A DNA stretch of 25,718 bases from Wohlfahrtiimonas larvae_A (GCA_040394195.1 JBEBSR010000040.1:1-25718); one strand, 5' to 3'. Shown: positions 6,639 through 15,929, counted from the stretch's first letter. A program made the numbers and translations. Notes: generated by a model from the sequence alone, not told the origin.

Positions 6639-7998
6639 TTTATCAGCAAAACATCTCGTGATCGGATTTGGTATCACAGGTTTATCCGTCGTCAAAGCAT
6701 TGGATTATTTAAGTGTTCAGCACATTTGGGCAACGGATTCTCGTGAAAATCCACCCAATATTGATGAAATTAAAATGATTGCGACAGAGATTTTTGAAGG
6801 TGGATTCAATCATGATTGGTTAGATCAATGTGATTATTTATGGTTAAGCCCAGGTATTCCATTAGCGACACCTGAATTGCAAGATTGTTTAAAGCGTTTA
6901 CCAAAAGATCATGTGGGCGGTGATATTGAGTTATTTGCTCGCTTAACACAAAAAGATACCATTGTTGGGATTACTGGCACGAATGGTAAAAGCACAGTGA
7001 CAACATTAACTGCAGATATCTTATCAGCAGATAGAGAATATGTATTTGTGGGTGGGAATTTAGGTGAGCCAGCTTTAAATTTATGGTTGGAAGCTCAGCA
7101 TAAAAATATTCAAAACCCTACATATGTTTTGGAACTATCAAGTTTTCAATTGGAAACAACAGATAATCTCAATGTAGATGTTGGTGTGATTTTGAATTTA
7201 GCGCCTGATCATTTGGATCGCTATAACGGCTTTGATGATTATGCGAATGCAAAATTCAAACTATTGGATATGGCAAAGCGCTGGGTTGTAAATTATGAAG
7301 ACCAATATCTGATGGATCATATTGCAGGCCGTAAAGTTCAAAAGCCAATGACAGGTTTTGCATTGAAACAAGCAGTTGAAGCAGGCTGGCAAATGAATTG
7401 GCAAGAGGGATTGCCTGTAGCGATTTCTAATCAGTCAATTTCAATTCCATTGAATGAAATCAGTATTGGTGGATTACATAATTATGCCAATGTGATGGCG
7501 TGTTGCTGTATTGCGGATGATTTGCACGTGAGTGAGCAAGCATTAAAAGTAACCATTAAAACTTACCAAGCATTGCCACATCGTTGTGTATTAGTGAAAG
7601 CGGTCAATGGCGTTCGTTATTATAATGATTCTAAAGCAACGAATTTACCTTCAACAGTTGCAGCAATTGAAGGATTCTTGGAACCAAAATGGCTAATTTT
7701 AGGTGGTGTGACAAAAGATCAAGATTTTTCTGAATTAATGACATTACTGGATAATCCAAGTATGTTGGGTGTTTATTTGATTGGGAAAGATATCTCTGCG
7801 ATTGCACCACATATTCCTGCAAGTTGTGAATCTCATTATGTGGAAACGTTAGAAAAAGCATTACAAGCAATTCATGCGCGCGCGAAAAGTGGAGAAGTTG
7901 TATTATTCTCACCTGCATGTGCGAGCTTTGATCAGTTTAAGAGTTTTAATGATCGTGGTGAGCATTTTATTCGTTTTGTTGAAGCGTTAGAGAATTAG
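6625..7998 (+). CDS. murD: UDP-N-acetylmuramoyl-L-alanine--D-glutamate ligase
   Basis: Cytoplasmic Mur ligase adding D-glutamate to UDP-MurNAc-L-alanine with ATP, the second amino-acid addition of peptidoglycan precursor synthesis. The N-terminal domain has the dinucleotide-like VIGFGITGLSVVKAL. The central domain has the P-loop GTNGKST at residues 118-124 and ELSSFQLE, a MurD hallmark; further on are APDHLDRY and the C-terminal YNDSKATNLPST and LILGGVTKDQDF. At 457 residues it is slightly longer than E. coli MurD (438). AGGGAA at 6613-6618, six bases before ATG, lies inside the upstream gene. ftsW follows after 5 bases. The usual neighbour mraY is not upstream. Confidence 0.96.
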   Translation: MLPIDLSAKHLVIGFGITGLSVVKALDYLSVQHIWATDSRENPPNIDEIKMIATEIFEGGFNHDWLDQCDYLWLSPGIPLATPELQDCLKRLPKDHVGGDIELFARLTQKDTIVGITGTNGKSTVTTLTADILSADREYVFVGGNLGEPALNLWLEAQHKNIQNPTYVLELSSFQLETTDNLNVDVGVILNLAPDHLDRYNGFDDYANAKFKLLDMAKRWVVNYEDQYLMDHIAGRKVQKPMTGFALKQAVEAGWQMNWQEGLPVAISNQSISIPLNEISIGGLHNYANVMACCCIADDLHVSEQALKVTIKTYQALPHRCVLVKAVNGVRYYNDSKATNLPSTVAAIEGFLEPKWLILGGVTKDQDFSELMTLLDNPSMLGVYLIGKDISAIAPHIPASCESHYVETLEKALQAIHARAKSGEVVLFSPACASFDQFKSFNDRGEHFIRFVEALEN

Positions 7999-8003
7999 TT
8001 TGC

Positions 8004-9191
8004 ATGTTTAAAGAGCCTTTAAAACCACAATCCAAAGTCCATTTAGATGCATGGCTATTATCTGTTGTGGCAGTATTGCTAATGATTGGTGTATTGATGG
8101 TGACATCTGCATCTTCATTTACAGCAGAAAAATATGATGTAGGTATTTATCATTACAGTATTCGCCAGATGATTTACATCGCCATTGGCATCGTGGGTGG
8201 ATTGATTGCTTTCAATATTTCATTGAAAGCTTGGTACGAAATATCTGGTAAGTTTCTGTACTGGGTCGCAGCATTGATGTTGATTTTGGTATTAATTCCT
8301 GGTGTTGGCCGAGAGATCAATGGTGCAATGCGCTGGATTCCATTAGGGATCATTAACTTTCAGCCATCAGAATTAGCGAAGCTGTTTGCATTCATATACA
8401 TTGCAGGATTTTTATCTCGTCACAACGACAAAATTAGAAATGAGATGTTGTATCTCATCACACCATTGTCCGCATTAGGATTGTTAGGTGTATTTCTATT
8501 GTTAGAGCCTGATTTTGGTTCAACAGCTGTATTAATGGGCGTTGGGTTGGCGATGATCTTTATAGCTGGTGTTTCCGCATGGCGTTTTTCCATTATGATT
8601 ATGATGACGATGATGGGAATGGTTGCATTAGTTTTAGTCGCACCTTATCGTGTGGCACGTTTAAAAACTTTTTTAGATCCATGGGAATATCAATTTGGTG
8701 AAGGTTTTCAGTTAATTAATTCATTGATGGCAATTGGTCGTGGTGAATTGACTGGCACAGGCATTGGCGAGAGCATTCAAAAATTAGGTTATTTGCCTGA
8801 GGCTCATACTGACTTCATCTTTGCAGTTTATGCCGAAGAAACAGGTTTATTGGGTGTGGGATTTTTAATTTTCTTGCTGCTCGTGTTAATTTCTCGTGCA
8901 TTTATGATTGGTAAACGTGCAGAATTTTGTAACATGAAGTTTGGTGCTTATTTAAGTTATGGCATTGGATTATGGATTGTTGGGCAAGCGTTTATCAATC
9001 TTGCAGTTGCCATGGGGCGATTACCAACTAAAGGTTTGACATTGCCGCTGTTAAGTTATGGTGGTTCCAGTATGATTACAGTGCTAATTGCCATTGGCAT
9101 ATTGTTTAGAATTGACATTGATTCTAAACATGAATTACATAAAATGAATGAAAAGGCTAAATTGAATGAATCAGAATCCACAAACAGTTGA
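8004..9191 (+). CDS. ftsW: septal peptidoglycan glycosyltransferase FtsW
   Basis: SEDS-family inner-membrane protein that polymerises lipid II into septal glycan together with FtsI (PBP3). The 395 residues contain about ten membrane segments. Family signatures are visible: WIPLGIINFQPSELAKL, the LLEPDFGST loop, the large periplasmic segment with LPEAHTDFIFAVYAEETGL, and the final PLLSYGGSSM. Rather than the cell-elongation paralogue RodA, FtsW is called because of its place between murD and murG. Its cognate ftsI is not in the window. The last 26 bases overlap murG, suggesting coupled translation. Confidence 0.95.
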   Translation: MFKEPLKPQSKVHLDAWLLSVVAVLLMIGVLMVTSASSFTAEKYDVGIYHYSIRQMIYIAIGIVGGLIAFNISLKAWYEISGKFLYWVAALMLILVLIPGVGREINGAMRWIPLGIINFQPSELAKLFAFIYIAGFLSRHNDKIRNEMLYLITPLSALGLLGVFLLLEPDFGSTAVLMGVGLAMIFIAGVSAWRFSIMIMMTMMGMVALVLVAPYRVARLKTFLDPWEYQFGEGFQLINSLMAIGRGELTGTGIGESIQKLGYLPEAHTDFIFAVYAEETGLLGVGFLIFLLLVLISRAFMIGKRAEFCNMKFGAYLSYGIGLWIVGQAFINLAVAMGRLPTKGLTLPLLSYGGSSMITVLIAIGILFRIDIDSKHELHKMNEKAKLNESESTNS

Positions 9192-10242
9192 TGTTGTCAT
9201 CATGGCAGGAGGTACAGGAGGACATATTTTTCCTGGGCTTGCCGTAGCCAATCGTTTGCGTGAGCAAGGTTTATCTGTTGCTTGGCTAGGAGCGCATGGT
9301 TTAGAAACAAAACTAGTGCCTAAGCATGATATAGATCTTTATTCATTATCTATTAAAGGATTGCGTGGTAATGGTTTAAAAGGCTGGTTAACATTACCAA
9401 AGAAATTACTGAATGCAGTATCTGAAGCGAAAGCCATTTTGAAAAAATTACAGCCTAAATGCGTGATTGGTTTTGGTGGCTTTGCATCAGGGCCAGGCGG
9501 TATTGCTGCAAAAATGCTGAATATCCCTTTGATCATTCATGAGCAAAATGCAGTTCCTGGTTTAACCAATCGTTGGTTGGCCAAAGTCAGTACTCATGTT
9601 TTAACAGGTTTTCCATTACCAGAATGGGCGAATAGCCAATATGTTGGTAATCCTGTGCGTGACGAGTTATTTAAATTGCCATCACCTAAAGAACGCTTTG
9701 CTGATCGCACAGATGAATTAAGAATATTGGTGGTTGGTGGTTCGCAAGGTTCTCGTTTCGTGAATACGATTGTGCCTAAAATAGTTTCAGGTACTTCTAG
9801 AAAAACTTTGGTTTGGCACCAAACAGGTGAAAAACTATTCTCTGAAGCAGAGCAAAGTTGGTCTGATGTAAATATTCAGCCTTATCGCTTGGCACCCTTC
9901 ATCGATAATATGGCGGAAGCATATGCTTGGGCAGATATCATTATTTGCCGAGCAGGTGCTTTAACTTTAGCAGAATTAACAGCAGTGGGATTAGGTAGTA
10001 TTTTAATTCCATTACCAACAGCAGTGGATGATCATCAAACTAAAAATGCAGAATTTTTAGTGAAAAGCCAAGCAGCTTATGGCATAAATGAAAAACAGTT
10101 CAATCAAACAGAAATTGTAGAGATATTGAACGACTTAACACTTGAACGACGCTTGGAAATGGCGGAAAATGCCAAGAACAATGCAAAACCAAACACAGTG
10201 GCAGAGATTGTCAGCACAATTGAAACAACTTTTGGGCGCTAA
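9166..10242 (+). CDS. murG: lipid II synthase: UDP-GlcNAc transferase to lipid I
   Basis: Membrane-associated GT-B (family GT28) enzyme that transfers GlcNAc from UDP-GlcNAc to lipid I, forming lipid II on the inner face of the cytoplasmic membrane. The N-terminal glycine loop GGTGGH is at residues 15-20; a second glycine-rich loop GFGGFASGPG and HEQNAVPGLTNR follow. The nucleotide-binding half has VVGGSQGSR and CRAGALTLAELTAVG. The length of 358 residues matches E. coli (355). The ATG at 9166 is chosen because AAAAGG just upstream (9150-9155) is a plausible ribosome-binding site. The 26-base overlap with ftsW suits a tightly coupled pair. Confidence 0.96.
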   Translation: MNQNPQTVDVVIMAGGTGGHIFPGLAVANRLREQGLSVAWLGAHGLETKLVPKHDIDLYSLSIKGLRGNGLKGWLTLPKKLLNAVSEAKAILKKLQPKCVIGFGGFASGPGGIAAKMLNIPLIIHEQNAVPGLTNRWLAKVSTHVLTGFPLPEWANSQYVGNPVRDELFKLPSPKERFADRTDELRILVVGGSQGSRFVNTIVPKIVSGTSRKTLVWHQTGEKLFSEAEQSWSDVNIQPYRLAPFIDNMAEAYAWADIIICRAGALTLAELTAVGLGSILIPLPTAVDDHQTKNAEFLVKSQAAYGINEKQFNQTEIVEILNDLTLERRLEMAENAKNNAKPNTVAEIVSTIETTFGR

Positions 10243-10254
10243 AATTTAAATTAA

Positions 10255-10270
10255 AAAGGATGTTATCTTG
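10255..10270 (+). promoter_or_regulatory. ribosome-binding site that selects a TTG start for murC
   Basis: AAAGGA at about 10255-10260 is followed seven bases later by TTG at 10268. The nearest in-frame ATG codons (10280 and 10304) would be about 19 and 43 bases from it, so the rare TTG start is favoured. Confidence 0.55.
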
Positions 10271-11701
10271 ACACAAACAATGCACTACAAACGCGCAGGT
10301 AATATGCGTCGAATTAATCGAATTCATTTCATCGGAATTGGTGGCTCAGGCATGTGTGGTATTGCCGAAGTTTGCTTGAACTTAGGTTATGAAGTTACAG
10401 GCTCTGACATCAGTTTATCTTCAACTGTAGAACATCTCATTGCTCTAGGTGCATTGGTTAAAATTGGCCATGATGCATCTTATGTGGATGGCGCGGACGT
10501 AATTGTTGTTTCTACAGCGGTTCAGAGTGATAACCCAGAAGTTGTTGCAGCAAAAGCAGCAGGTATTCCGATCATTGCACGTGCGCAAATGCTCGGTGAA
10601 TTGATGCGTTTCCATTACGGTATTGCAGTTGCAGGTACGCATGGTAAAACGACAACAACAAGCTTATTGGCTGCAATCCTTGAAGAAGCTGGCTTAGATC
10701 CAACATTTGTTGTGGGCGGCCGTGTTAATAAAGCGAATACTAATAATGTATCAAGCTCACAATTAGGTTTAGGTGAATACTTTGTGGCTGAAGCAGATGA
10801 ATCAGATGCATCGTTCTTACATTTGCGCCCAATGGCTGCGATTGTGACAAATATCGATAAAGATCATATGTCCACTTATGCAGGTGATTTTGAAACATTG
10901 AAGAAAACATTTGTGGATTTCTTACATCACTTGCCATTTTATGGTTTGGTTGTGTTGTGTATCGATAACCCTGGTATTCGCCAAATTATTCCATCTTTGC
11001 AACGTCCATTTATTACATATGGTGAATCTGAAGATGCAGATTTCCAATTGTTGAAATATCATTCAGATAAATTAAGCACTGAATTCGTAGTGAAAACACC
11101 ATTTGGTGTGAGTGAGTTCACAGTAGCATTGCCAGGCAAACATAGTGCACTGAATAGTATTGCAGCAATGGCAATCGCAACTGATTTAGGTGTTTCAGCA
11201 CCTGCAATTCGTCGTGGTTTAATGAAATTCAAAGGTGTTGGGCGTCGTTTCCAATTACATCCTGATGTTCCTTTGGCTGCGGGCGGCACTATTTCTGTGA
11301 TGGAAGATTATGGTCACCATCCAACTGAAATTCAAAGCGTGATGAATGCATTGACAGAAGCTTATCCTAAGAAACGTATTGTATTAGTGTTCCAACCACA
11401 TCGTTATTCACGTACAGAAGAGTTATTTGCAGAGTTTGTGGATGTGTTGAAAGAATACCCAAATATGATTTTAACGAATGTCTATCCTGCAGGTGAAAAA
11501 CCAATTGATGGTATCAGCACAGCTAAATTGATTGAAGCAATTGAAGCAAAATCAGGGCATAAAGTTTGTTTTGCTGAAGAATTATCTGATGTTCGTGGTT
11601 GCTATCAGTTAATGGCTCAAGATAATGACTTGGTTGTTATGATGGGTGCAGGTAGTATTGGCGGTGTTGCAGCGAATTTCTATAAAGGAGGACCATTATA
11701 A
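10268..11701 (+). CDS. murC: UDP-N-acetylmuramate--L-alanine ligase
   Basis: Cytoplasmic Mur ligase adding L-alanine to UDP-MurNAc with ATP, the first amino-acid step of the stem peptide. The N-terminal domain shows IHFIGIGGSGMCGIAEV. The P-loop GTHGKTTT is at residues 123-130, then AEADESDASFLHL, IVTNIDKDHM, GVGRRFQ, MEDYGHHPTEI and the C-terminal FQPHRYSR. At 477 residues it is close to E. coli MurC (491), which also has a short N-terminal extension before the Rossmann fold; this supports the TTG start chosen from the ribosome-binding site. Its TAA shares one base with the ATG of ddl. No murB gene lies between murC and ddl, unlike in many other bacteria but as in E. coli. Confidence 0.96.
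   Translation: MTQTMHYKRAGNMRRINRIHFIGIGGSGMCGIAEVCLNLGYEVTGSDISLSSTVEHLIALGALVKIGHDASYVDGADVIVVSTAVQSDNPEVVAAKAAGIPIIARAQMLGELMRFHYGIAVAGTHGKTTTTSLLAAILEEAGLDPTFVVGGRVNKANTNNVSSSQLGLGEYFVAEADESDASFLHLRPMAAIVTNIDKDHMSTYAGDFETLKKTFVDFLHHLPFYGLVVLCIDNPGIRQIIPSLQRPFITYGESEDADFQLLKYHSDKLSTEFVVKTPFGVSEFTVALPGKHSALNSIAAMAIATDLGVSAPAIRRGLMKFKGVGRRFQLHPDVPLAAGGTISVMEDYGHHPTEIQSVMNALTEAYPKKRIVLVFQPHRYSRTEELFAEFVDVLKEYPNMILTNVYPAGEKPIDGISTAKLIEAIEAKSGHKVCFAEELSDVRGCYQLMAQDNDLVVMMGAGSIGGVAANFYKGGPL
11684..11692 (+). promoter_or_regulatory. near-perfect Shine-Dalgarno sequence for ddl
   Basis: AAAGGAGGA lies eight bases before the ddl ATG, inside the end of murC. It is the most complete ribosome-binding site in the cell wall block and should allow strong translation of ddl independently of coupling. 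Confidence 0.7.
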
Positions 11702-12627
11702 TGACAACGATTGATCCTAAATCATTTGGTAAAGTTGCAGTTTTATTGGGTGGCACATCATCAGAGCGCCAAGTATCTTTATGGTCGGGTGAAGCTGTAT
11801 TGGCTGCATTGCTGCGTAAAGGTGTAGATGCACATGGCATCGATACACAAGAAGTTAACCTAGCAACTTATCTTGTAGAAAATAAATTTGATCGTGTGAT
11901 GAATAGTTTGCACGGCGGCTTTGGTGAAGATGGTACGATTCAGGCTCTATTGACGTATCTAAAAATCCCATACACAGGTAGCAACATGTTGGGTTGTGCG
12001 ATTGGTATGGATAAATTACATACTAAAGCAATCTGGCATGCTAAAGGTTTGCCTGTTTTACAAACATTTGAATTGAAAACAGAAGAAGATGTTGCACGTG
12101 TTGCTGAAATGGGTATTTTTCCATTGGCAGTTAAACCAAGTGCAGATGGTTCAAGCGTTGGTGTGAGTAAGGTTGAGCGCAAAGAAGATTTATTGAATGC
12201 TTGGCAAAATGCACAGGGTAAGAGCGGTGCAATTTTTGCAGAACCTTGGATTGTGGGTAAAGGTGAATATACGTGTGCCATTTTAAATGGTAAAGCATTG
12301 CCTTTAATTCGTATGGAAACAGATTTAACGTTCTATGATTTTGATGCAAAATATTTGCGTGATGATACGCGTTATTTCTGTCCATGTGGTTTGGATGCAG
12401 AAATTGAAGCAAAAATTCAGAAAATCTGCGAAGATGCATTCCATGCAGTATCAGGTAAAGGTTGGGGTAGAGTAGATTTGGTATTAGATCAAGAAGGTTT
12501 GCCTTGGCTATTAGAAGTCAATATGTCACCAGGTATGACAGGGCACTCATTAGTACCAATGGCTGCTAAAGCAACTGATGTAGATTATGATTCATTGTGT
12601 ATAGAAATTTTAAAAACATCACTATAA
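11701..12627 (+). CDS. ddl: D-alanine--D-alanine ligase
   Basis: Cytoplasmic ATP-grasp enzyme joining two D-alanines for the end of the stem peptide. At 308 residues it matches the DdlB type (E. coli 306). Visible features are VLLGGTSSERQVSLWSG with the substrate-binding Glu22, SLHGGFGEDGTIQ at 69-81, the Lys-containing strand PLAVKPSADGSSVGVSKV, YDFDAKYL, WGRVDLVLD and the metal-binding LEVNMSPGMT. The Tyr/Phe position that separates D-Ala from D-lactate ligases looks normal for a D-Ala enzyme as far as I can judge. It overlaps murC by one base and is followed seven bases later by ftsQ, as in E. coli. Confidence 0.95.
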   Translation: MTTIDPKSFGKVAVLLGGTSSERQVSLWSGEAVLAALLRKGVDAHGIDTQEVNLATYLVENKFDRVMNSLHGGFGEDGTIQALLTYLKIPYTGSNMLGCAIGMDKLHTKAIWHAKGLPVLQTFELKTEEDVARVAEMGIFPLAVKPSADGSSVGVSKVERKEDLLNAWQNAQGKSGAIFAEPWIVGKGEYTCAILNGKALPLIRMETDLTFYDFDAKYLRDDTRYFCPCGLDAEIEAKIQKICEDAFHAVSGKGWGRVDLVLDQEGLPWLLEVNMSPGMTGHSLVPMAAKATDVDYDSLCIEILKTSL

Positions 12628-12634
12628 TTATTAA

Positions 12635-13477
12635 ATGAAGCAAGCAAGACCTAAATCAGTCCAAAGTAAAAAAGTGACTGAAAAAGATAATGAGCAAATC
12701 ATCGGCGCGACCAGTTGGTCGCGTCGTCGTAAGCGTGGTGTGCGCAATAAAAAACCATTTGACTGGAAGGCTTTCTTTGCAAAGTCTTGGCATTACAGTA
12801 GTTTTACGTTGCGAATGTTACTTTTAGCATCATTATTTTTGATTCCCTATATGGGCTGGCAATACATTTCCATGAATAATATTTTCCCAATTCAAAATGT
12901 ATTGATTCATTCTGAAGAAAAATATTTAGTGGGTGAGCGCCAACAAAAATTATTGGATCCTTTATTGGGACAAAATTTTGTGAGTTATGATTTAGAATTA
13001 TATCGTCACGAAGTTGCTAAAAATCCTTGGGTTAAATCTATTGAAGTGACTCGTCGTTGGCCAGATCAAATTGAGCTATTTATTGAAGAGAAAAGGCCGA
13101 TTGCTATTTGGAATGACCTGTATTTGATAGAAGCTGATGGCACAATTTTTGAGCCAGATTTAATGCCATCTGACACGATGATCAGTTTGCAGGGCAATGC
13201 TGATCAAAAAGATAAGTTACTAGATGGGATGCTTATTATTCAAAAATATATTCAGTCAGTTGGCTTAAATGTTGAAAAAATTATACTCGATTATCGCGGA
13301 GCTTGGACAATTGTGCTGGAAAATGATGTAGAATTGTATCTTGGTGCACGATTTTTTGAAGAAAGGCTCAAAAGATTTGTGATGCACTATCCTTCATCTA
13401 TTCGTTCGAAGATTGATAATATCATCGCGATAGATTTTAGATATGATCATGGATATGCTTTAAAGTGGAAACGGTAA
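12635..13477 (+). CDS. ftsQ: cell division protein FtsQ
   Basis: Single-pass inner-membrane protein that links FtsK with the FtsL-FtsB complex in the divisome. The 280 residues comprise a very basic cytoplasmic tail (SWSRRRKRGVRNKK at 28-41), one membrane segment at about 59-77, a POTRA domain at about 83-153 (IQNVLIHSEEKYLVG, NPWVKSIEVTRRWPDQIEL) and the FtsQ beta domain to the end. WPDQIELFIEEKRPIAIW is a typical FtsQ/DivIB signature. It lies between ddl and ftsA with 7- and 24-base gaps (6 if the earlier ftsA start is used). Its partner ftsL is not in the window. Confidence 0.94.
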   Translation: MKQARPKSVQSKKVTEKDNEQIIGATSWSRRRKRGVRNKKPFDWKAFFAKSWHYSSFTLRMLLLASLFLIPYMGWQYISMNNIFPIQNVLIHSEEKYLVGERQQKLLDPLLGQNFVSYDLELYRHEVAKNPWVKSIEVTRRWPDQIELFIEEKRPIAIWNDLYLIEADGTIFEPDLMPSDTMISLQGNADQKDKLLDGMLIIQKYIQSVGLNVEKIILDYRGAWTIVLENDVELYLGARFFEERLKRFVMHYPSSIRSKIDNIIAIDFRYDHGYALKWKR

Positions 13478-13501
13478 GAGATTATGGTGAGTAATAATCG
13501 T

Positions 13502-14743
13502 ATGACAGAAGAAAAAGAACCAGGTTTAGTCGTAGGGCTAGATATTGGCACAAGTAAAATTCTTGCGGTTGTTGCTGAAGTTCACGATGATAGAGTAATC
13601 GTTAGAGGTTTGAGCTCTCAAAAAACTTATGGCGTATCTGGTGGAACAATTTCTGATATTGAACAAGTATCAGGTGCGATTAAAGATGCAATTAAATCCC
13701 TAGAAAAGCAAGGCCAGTGCGAAGTTTTCTCTTTATCAGCTTCTGTGACAGGTGAGCATATTAGTTGTGATGAATCAGCAGGTATGGTGCCAATTAATCG
13801 TAAAGAAGTAACATATAAGGATAAAGAAGAAGTTTTAAAAAATGCTCGTGATTTGGCTATTCCTCAAGGCAGTGAAGTGATTCATGTAGTTCCTCAGGAA
13901 TATGAAATTGATAAGCAAAAAGGTATTACCAATCCAATTGGAATGACAGGAATTCGCTTAGATGTTAAAGCACTTGTTGTTACTGCATCTTCTAATGCGT
14001 TGAATAATACACGTAAATGTATCCAAAGATGTGATTTTGGTGTAGATAATTTTGTATTCCAAGGTGTTGCGTCATCTTTAGCTGTATTGACAGAAGATGA
14101 GAAACGTTTAGGTGTTTGTTTGGTAGATATTGGTAGCGGTACTGTGGATTTAGCCATCTATATTAATGGTGCGTTGAAAGATGTGTTCAGTATTCCATTT
14201 GCGGGTGACCGTGTAACAATGGATATCGCAGCAATTATGCACATGAGTACAGATGTTGCTGAGAGTTTTAAAGTGAAATTTGGCTCTTGCCGCTCAGATA
14301 TGATTCCTCATGGTGAAATGGCAGAGTTGCCAATGCATCATGGTGTTAAGCGCATCTCTCGTGTAGAATTATCTAGTATTATTGAAGCACGTTATGAAGA
14401 TTTCTTTGGCTTAATTCGTCAAGAACTTAAGCGCAATTACTATGATCATATGCTAGGTGCTGGTTTTGTCTTTACAGGCGGTGGTGCTTTAGTTGAACAT
14501 ATTGAAGATGCCGCAGAAGATTACTTTGATTTGCCTGTGCGTGTTGGGTTTGTTAAAAATGTTGAAGTTTGTAAAGAATTAGCTGGTCAGCATATTGACA
14601 TTCGTGATCCTAGGTATGCTAATGTAATAGGGTTATTGAAGACTCAGCAAGAACATTACTTGCATAGTCAAAGAAGAGACGGGGAAGAGCCAAAAGAAAG
14701 TTTCTTTCAGAAGTTTAAAAAAGGGTTAAAGCAATATTTTTAA
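13502..14743 (+). CDS. ftsA: cell division protein FtsA, membrane anchor of the Z-ring
   Basis: Actin-like ATPase that tethers FtsZ to the membrane and recruits later division proteins. Visible are the phosphate-1 loop VVGLDIGTSKILAVVAEV, the second loop LVDIGSGTVDLAIY, FTGGGALVEHIEDAAE and, at the very end, the amphipathic membrane-targeting helix (ESFFQKFKKGLKQYF). The ATG at 13502 is chosen over the ATG at 13484: it places the same number of residues before LVVGL as in E. coli FtsA, and it has GGTGAG at 13486-13491 upstream, whereas 13484 has only GAG three bases before it. The earlier start would add six residues. The length of 413 is close to the family's 420. Confidence 0.95.
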   Translation: MTEEKEPGLVVGLDIGTSKILAVVAEVHDDRVIVRGLSSQKTYGVSGGTISDIEQVSGAIKDAIKSLEKQGQCEVFSLSASVTGEHISCDESAGMVPINRKEVTYKDKEEVLKNARDLAIPQGSEVIHVVPQEYEIDKQKGITNPIGMTGIRLDVKALVVTASSNALNNTRKCIQRCDFGVDNFVFQGVASSLAVLTEDEKRLGVCLVDIGSGTVDLAIYINGALKDVFSIPFAGDRVTMDIAAIMHMSTDVAESFKVKFGSCRSDMIPHGEMAELPMHHGVKRISRVELSSIIEARYEDFFGLIRQELKRNYYDHMLGAGFVFTGGGALVEHIEDAAEDYFDLPVRVGFVKNVEVCKELAGQHIDIRDPRYANVIGLLKTQQEHYLHSQRRDGEEPKESFFQKFKKGLKQYF

Positions 14744-14758
14744 AAAGTATGAAAATTT

Positions 14759-14767
14759 TGCTATAAT
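14759..14767 (+). promoter_or_regulatory. extended -10 promoter in front of ftsZ
   Basis: TGCTATAAT at 14759-14767 is a perfect extended -10 (TGn-TATAAT) 34 bases before the ftsZ ATG. No good -35 is seen 17 bases upstream (TTTAAA), which extended -10 promoters tolerate. The 58-base gap between ftsA and ftsZ is the longest in the block, fitting a local promoter that raises ftsZ and lpxC above the upstream genes. Confidence 0.6.
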
Positions 14768-14801
14768 GGCGTGAATTTTATTTTTTTATGGGGTTTTATA
14801 G

Positions 14802-15929
14802 ATGCCAGTTTTTGAATTACACCAAGACTTTGAAGACCAAAAACCAATTATAAAAATTATTGGCGTTGGTGGCGCTGGTGGCAATGCTGTAACTCATATG
14901 GTGGATTCTGGTTTAAAAGGCGTAAGCTTTTTATCCGCAAATACAGATTCTCAAGCACTTAAGAAAACAAAAGCAGAAGTTATGATTCAATTAGGATCAT
15001 CTTTAACAAAAGGCTTAGGTGCTGGTGCAAACCCGGAAATTGGTCGTCAAGCAGCTTTAGAAGATAAAGAACGCATTAAAGAAGCGCTTGATGGTGCAAA
15101 TATGGTATTTGTTGCTGCAGGAATGGGTGGTGGTACTGGTACTGGTGCTGCGCCTGTGATTGCTGAAACTGCACGTGAAATGGGTATTTTGACTGTTGCT
15201 GTTGTTTCTAGACCATTCAGTTTTGAAGGTAAAAAACGTGAAAATGCTGCAAATGCTGGTTTAAAAGTATTGGCTGAGCATGTAGATTCATTAATTACGA
15301 TCCCTAATGAACGTTTGTTGACAGTATTGGGTAAAACAGCAAGCTTAGTTGAAGCCTTTGCGGCAGCAAACAATGTGTTATATAATGCTGTGCAAGGTAT
15401 TTCAGAAAGCATCATTAAGCCAGGTTTAATTAACTTGGATTTCAATGATGTTAAAACTGTAATGAGCCAGCAAGGTATGGCAATGATGGGTGTAGGTTCT
15501 GCTTCTGGTGATAACAGAGCAAGAGAAGCAACACAGGAAGCAATCGCTTCACCATTATTAGACAATATTAATTTAGCAGGCGCTAAAGGTATTCTTGTGA
15601 ATATCACAGGTGGCGCAGGCTTATCAATCGGTGAATATCATGAAGTTGGTCATATGATCAGCGAGTATGCATCAGAAGATGCAACTGTAATTATTGGTAC
15701 AGCGATTGAAGAAGAATTGGGTGATGAGTTACGCGTTACAATTATTGCAACAGGGTTAGATGCACCAAGAGATACAACGACAGCGACAGCTTCACGTCGC
15801 CGTGCTGTTCAGCATGAGGAAGATGATTACGATACAGGTCGTAAATCTGAACGTCGTGGTTCTCAACAAGATAAATTATTTGGTGAAATCTTAGATATTC
15901 CAGCATTTTTGAGAAAGCAATCAGACTAA
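14802..15929 (+). CDS. ftsZ: cell division GTPase FtsZ
   Basis: Tubulin-like GTPase that forms the cytokinetic Z-ring. The 375 residues contain IKIIGVGGAGGNAVTHM at the start, the tubulin signature GGGTGTGAAP from 109, the T7 loop NLDFNDVKTVM from 211, a short charged linker rich in Arg, Asp and Gln, and the conserved C-terminal peptide DIPAFLRKQ that binds FtsA, ZipA and other partners. The linker is short. The TAA is followed immediately by the lpxC ATG, with no room for a terminator or promoter between the two genes. Confidence 0.98.
   Translation: MPVFELHQDFEDQKPIIKIIGVGGAGGNAVTHMVDSGLKGVSFLSANTDSQALKKTKAEVMIQLGSSLTKGLGAGANPEIGRQAALEDKERIKEALDGANMVFVAAGMGGGTGTGAAPVIAETAREMGILTVAVVSRPFSFEGKKRENAANAGLKVLAEHVDSLITIPNERLLTVLGKTASLVEAFAAANNVLYNAVQGISESIIKPGLINLDFNDVKTVMSQQGMAMMGVGSASGDNRAREATQEAIASPLLDNINLAGAKGILVNITGGAGLSIGEYHEVGHMISEYASEDATVIIGTAIEEELGDELRVTIIATGLDAPRDTTTATASRRRAVQHEEDDYDTGRKSERRGSQQDKLFGEILDIPAFLRKQSD

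Noticed and set aside
15047..15607. Long minus-strand open frame of 186 codons inside ftsZ
   Set aside because: It is antisense to a highly conserved gene, shows no recognisable domain and has no supporting start signals; its length follows from ftsZ codon composition.
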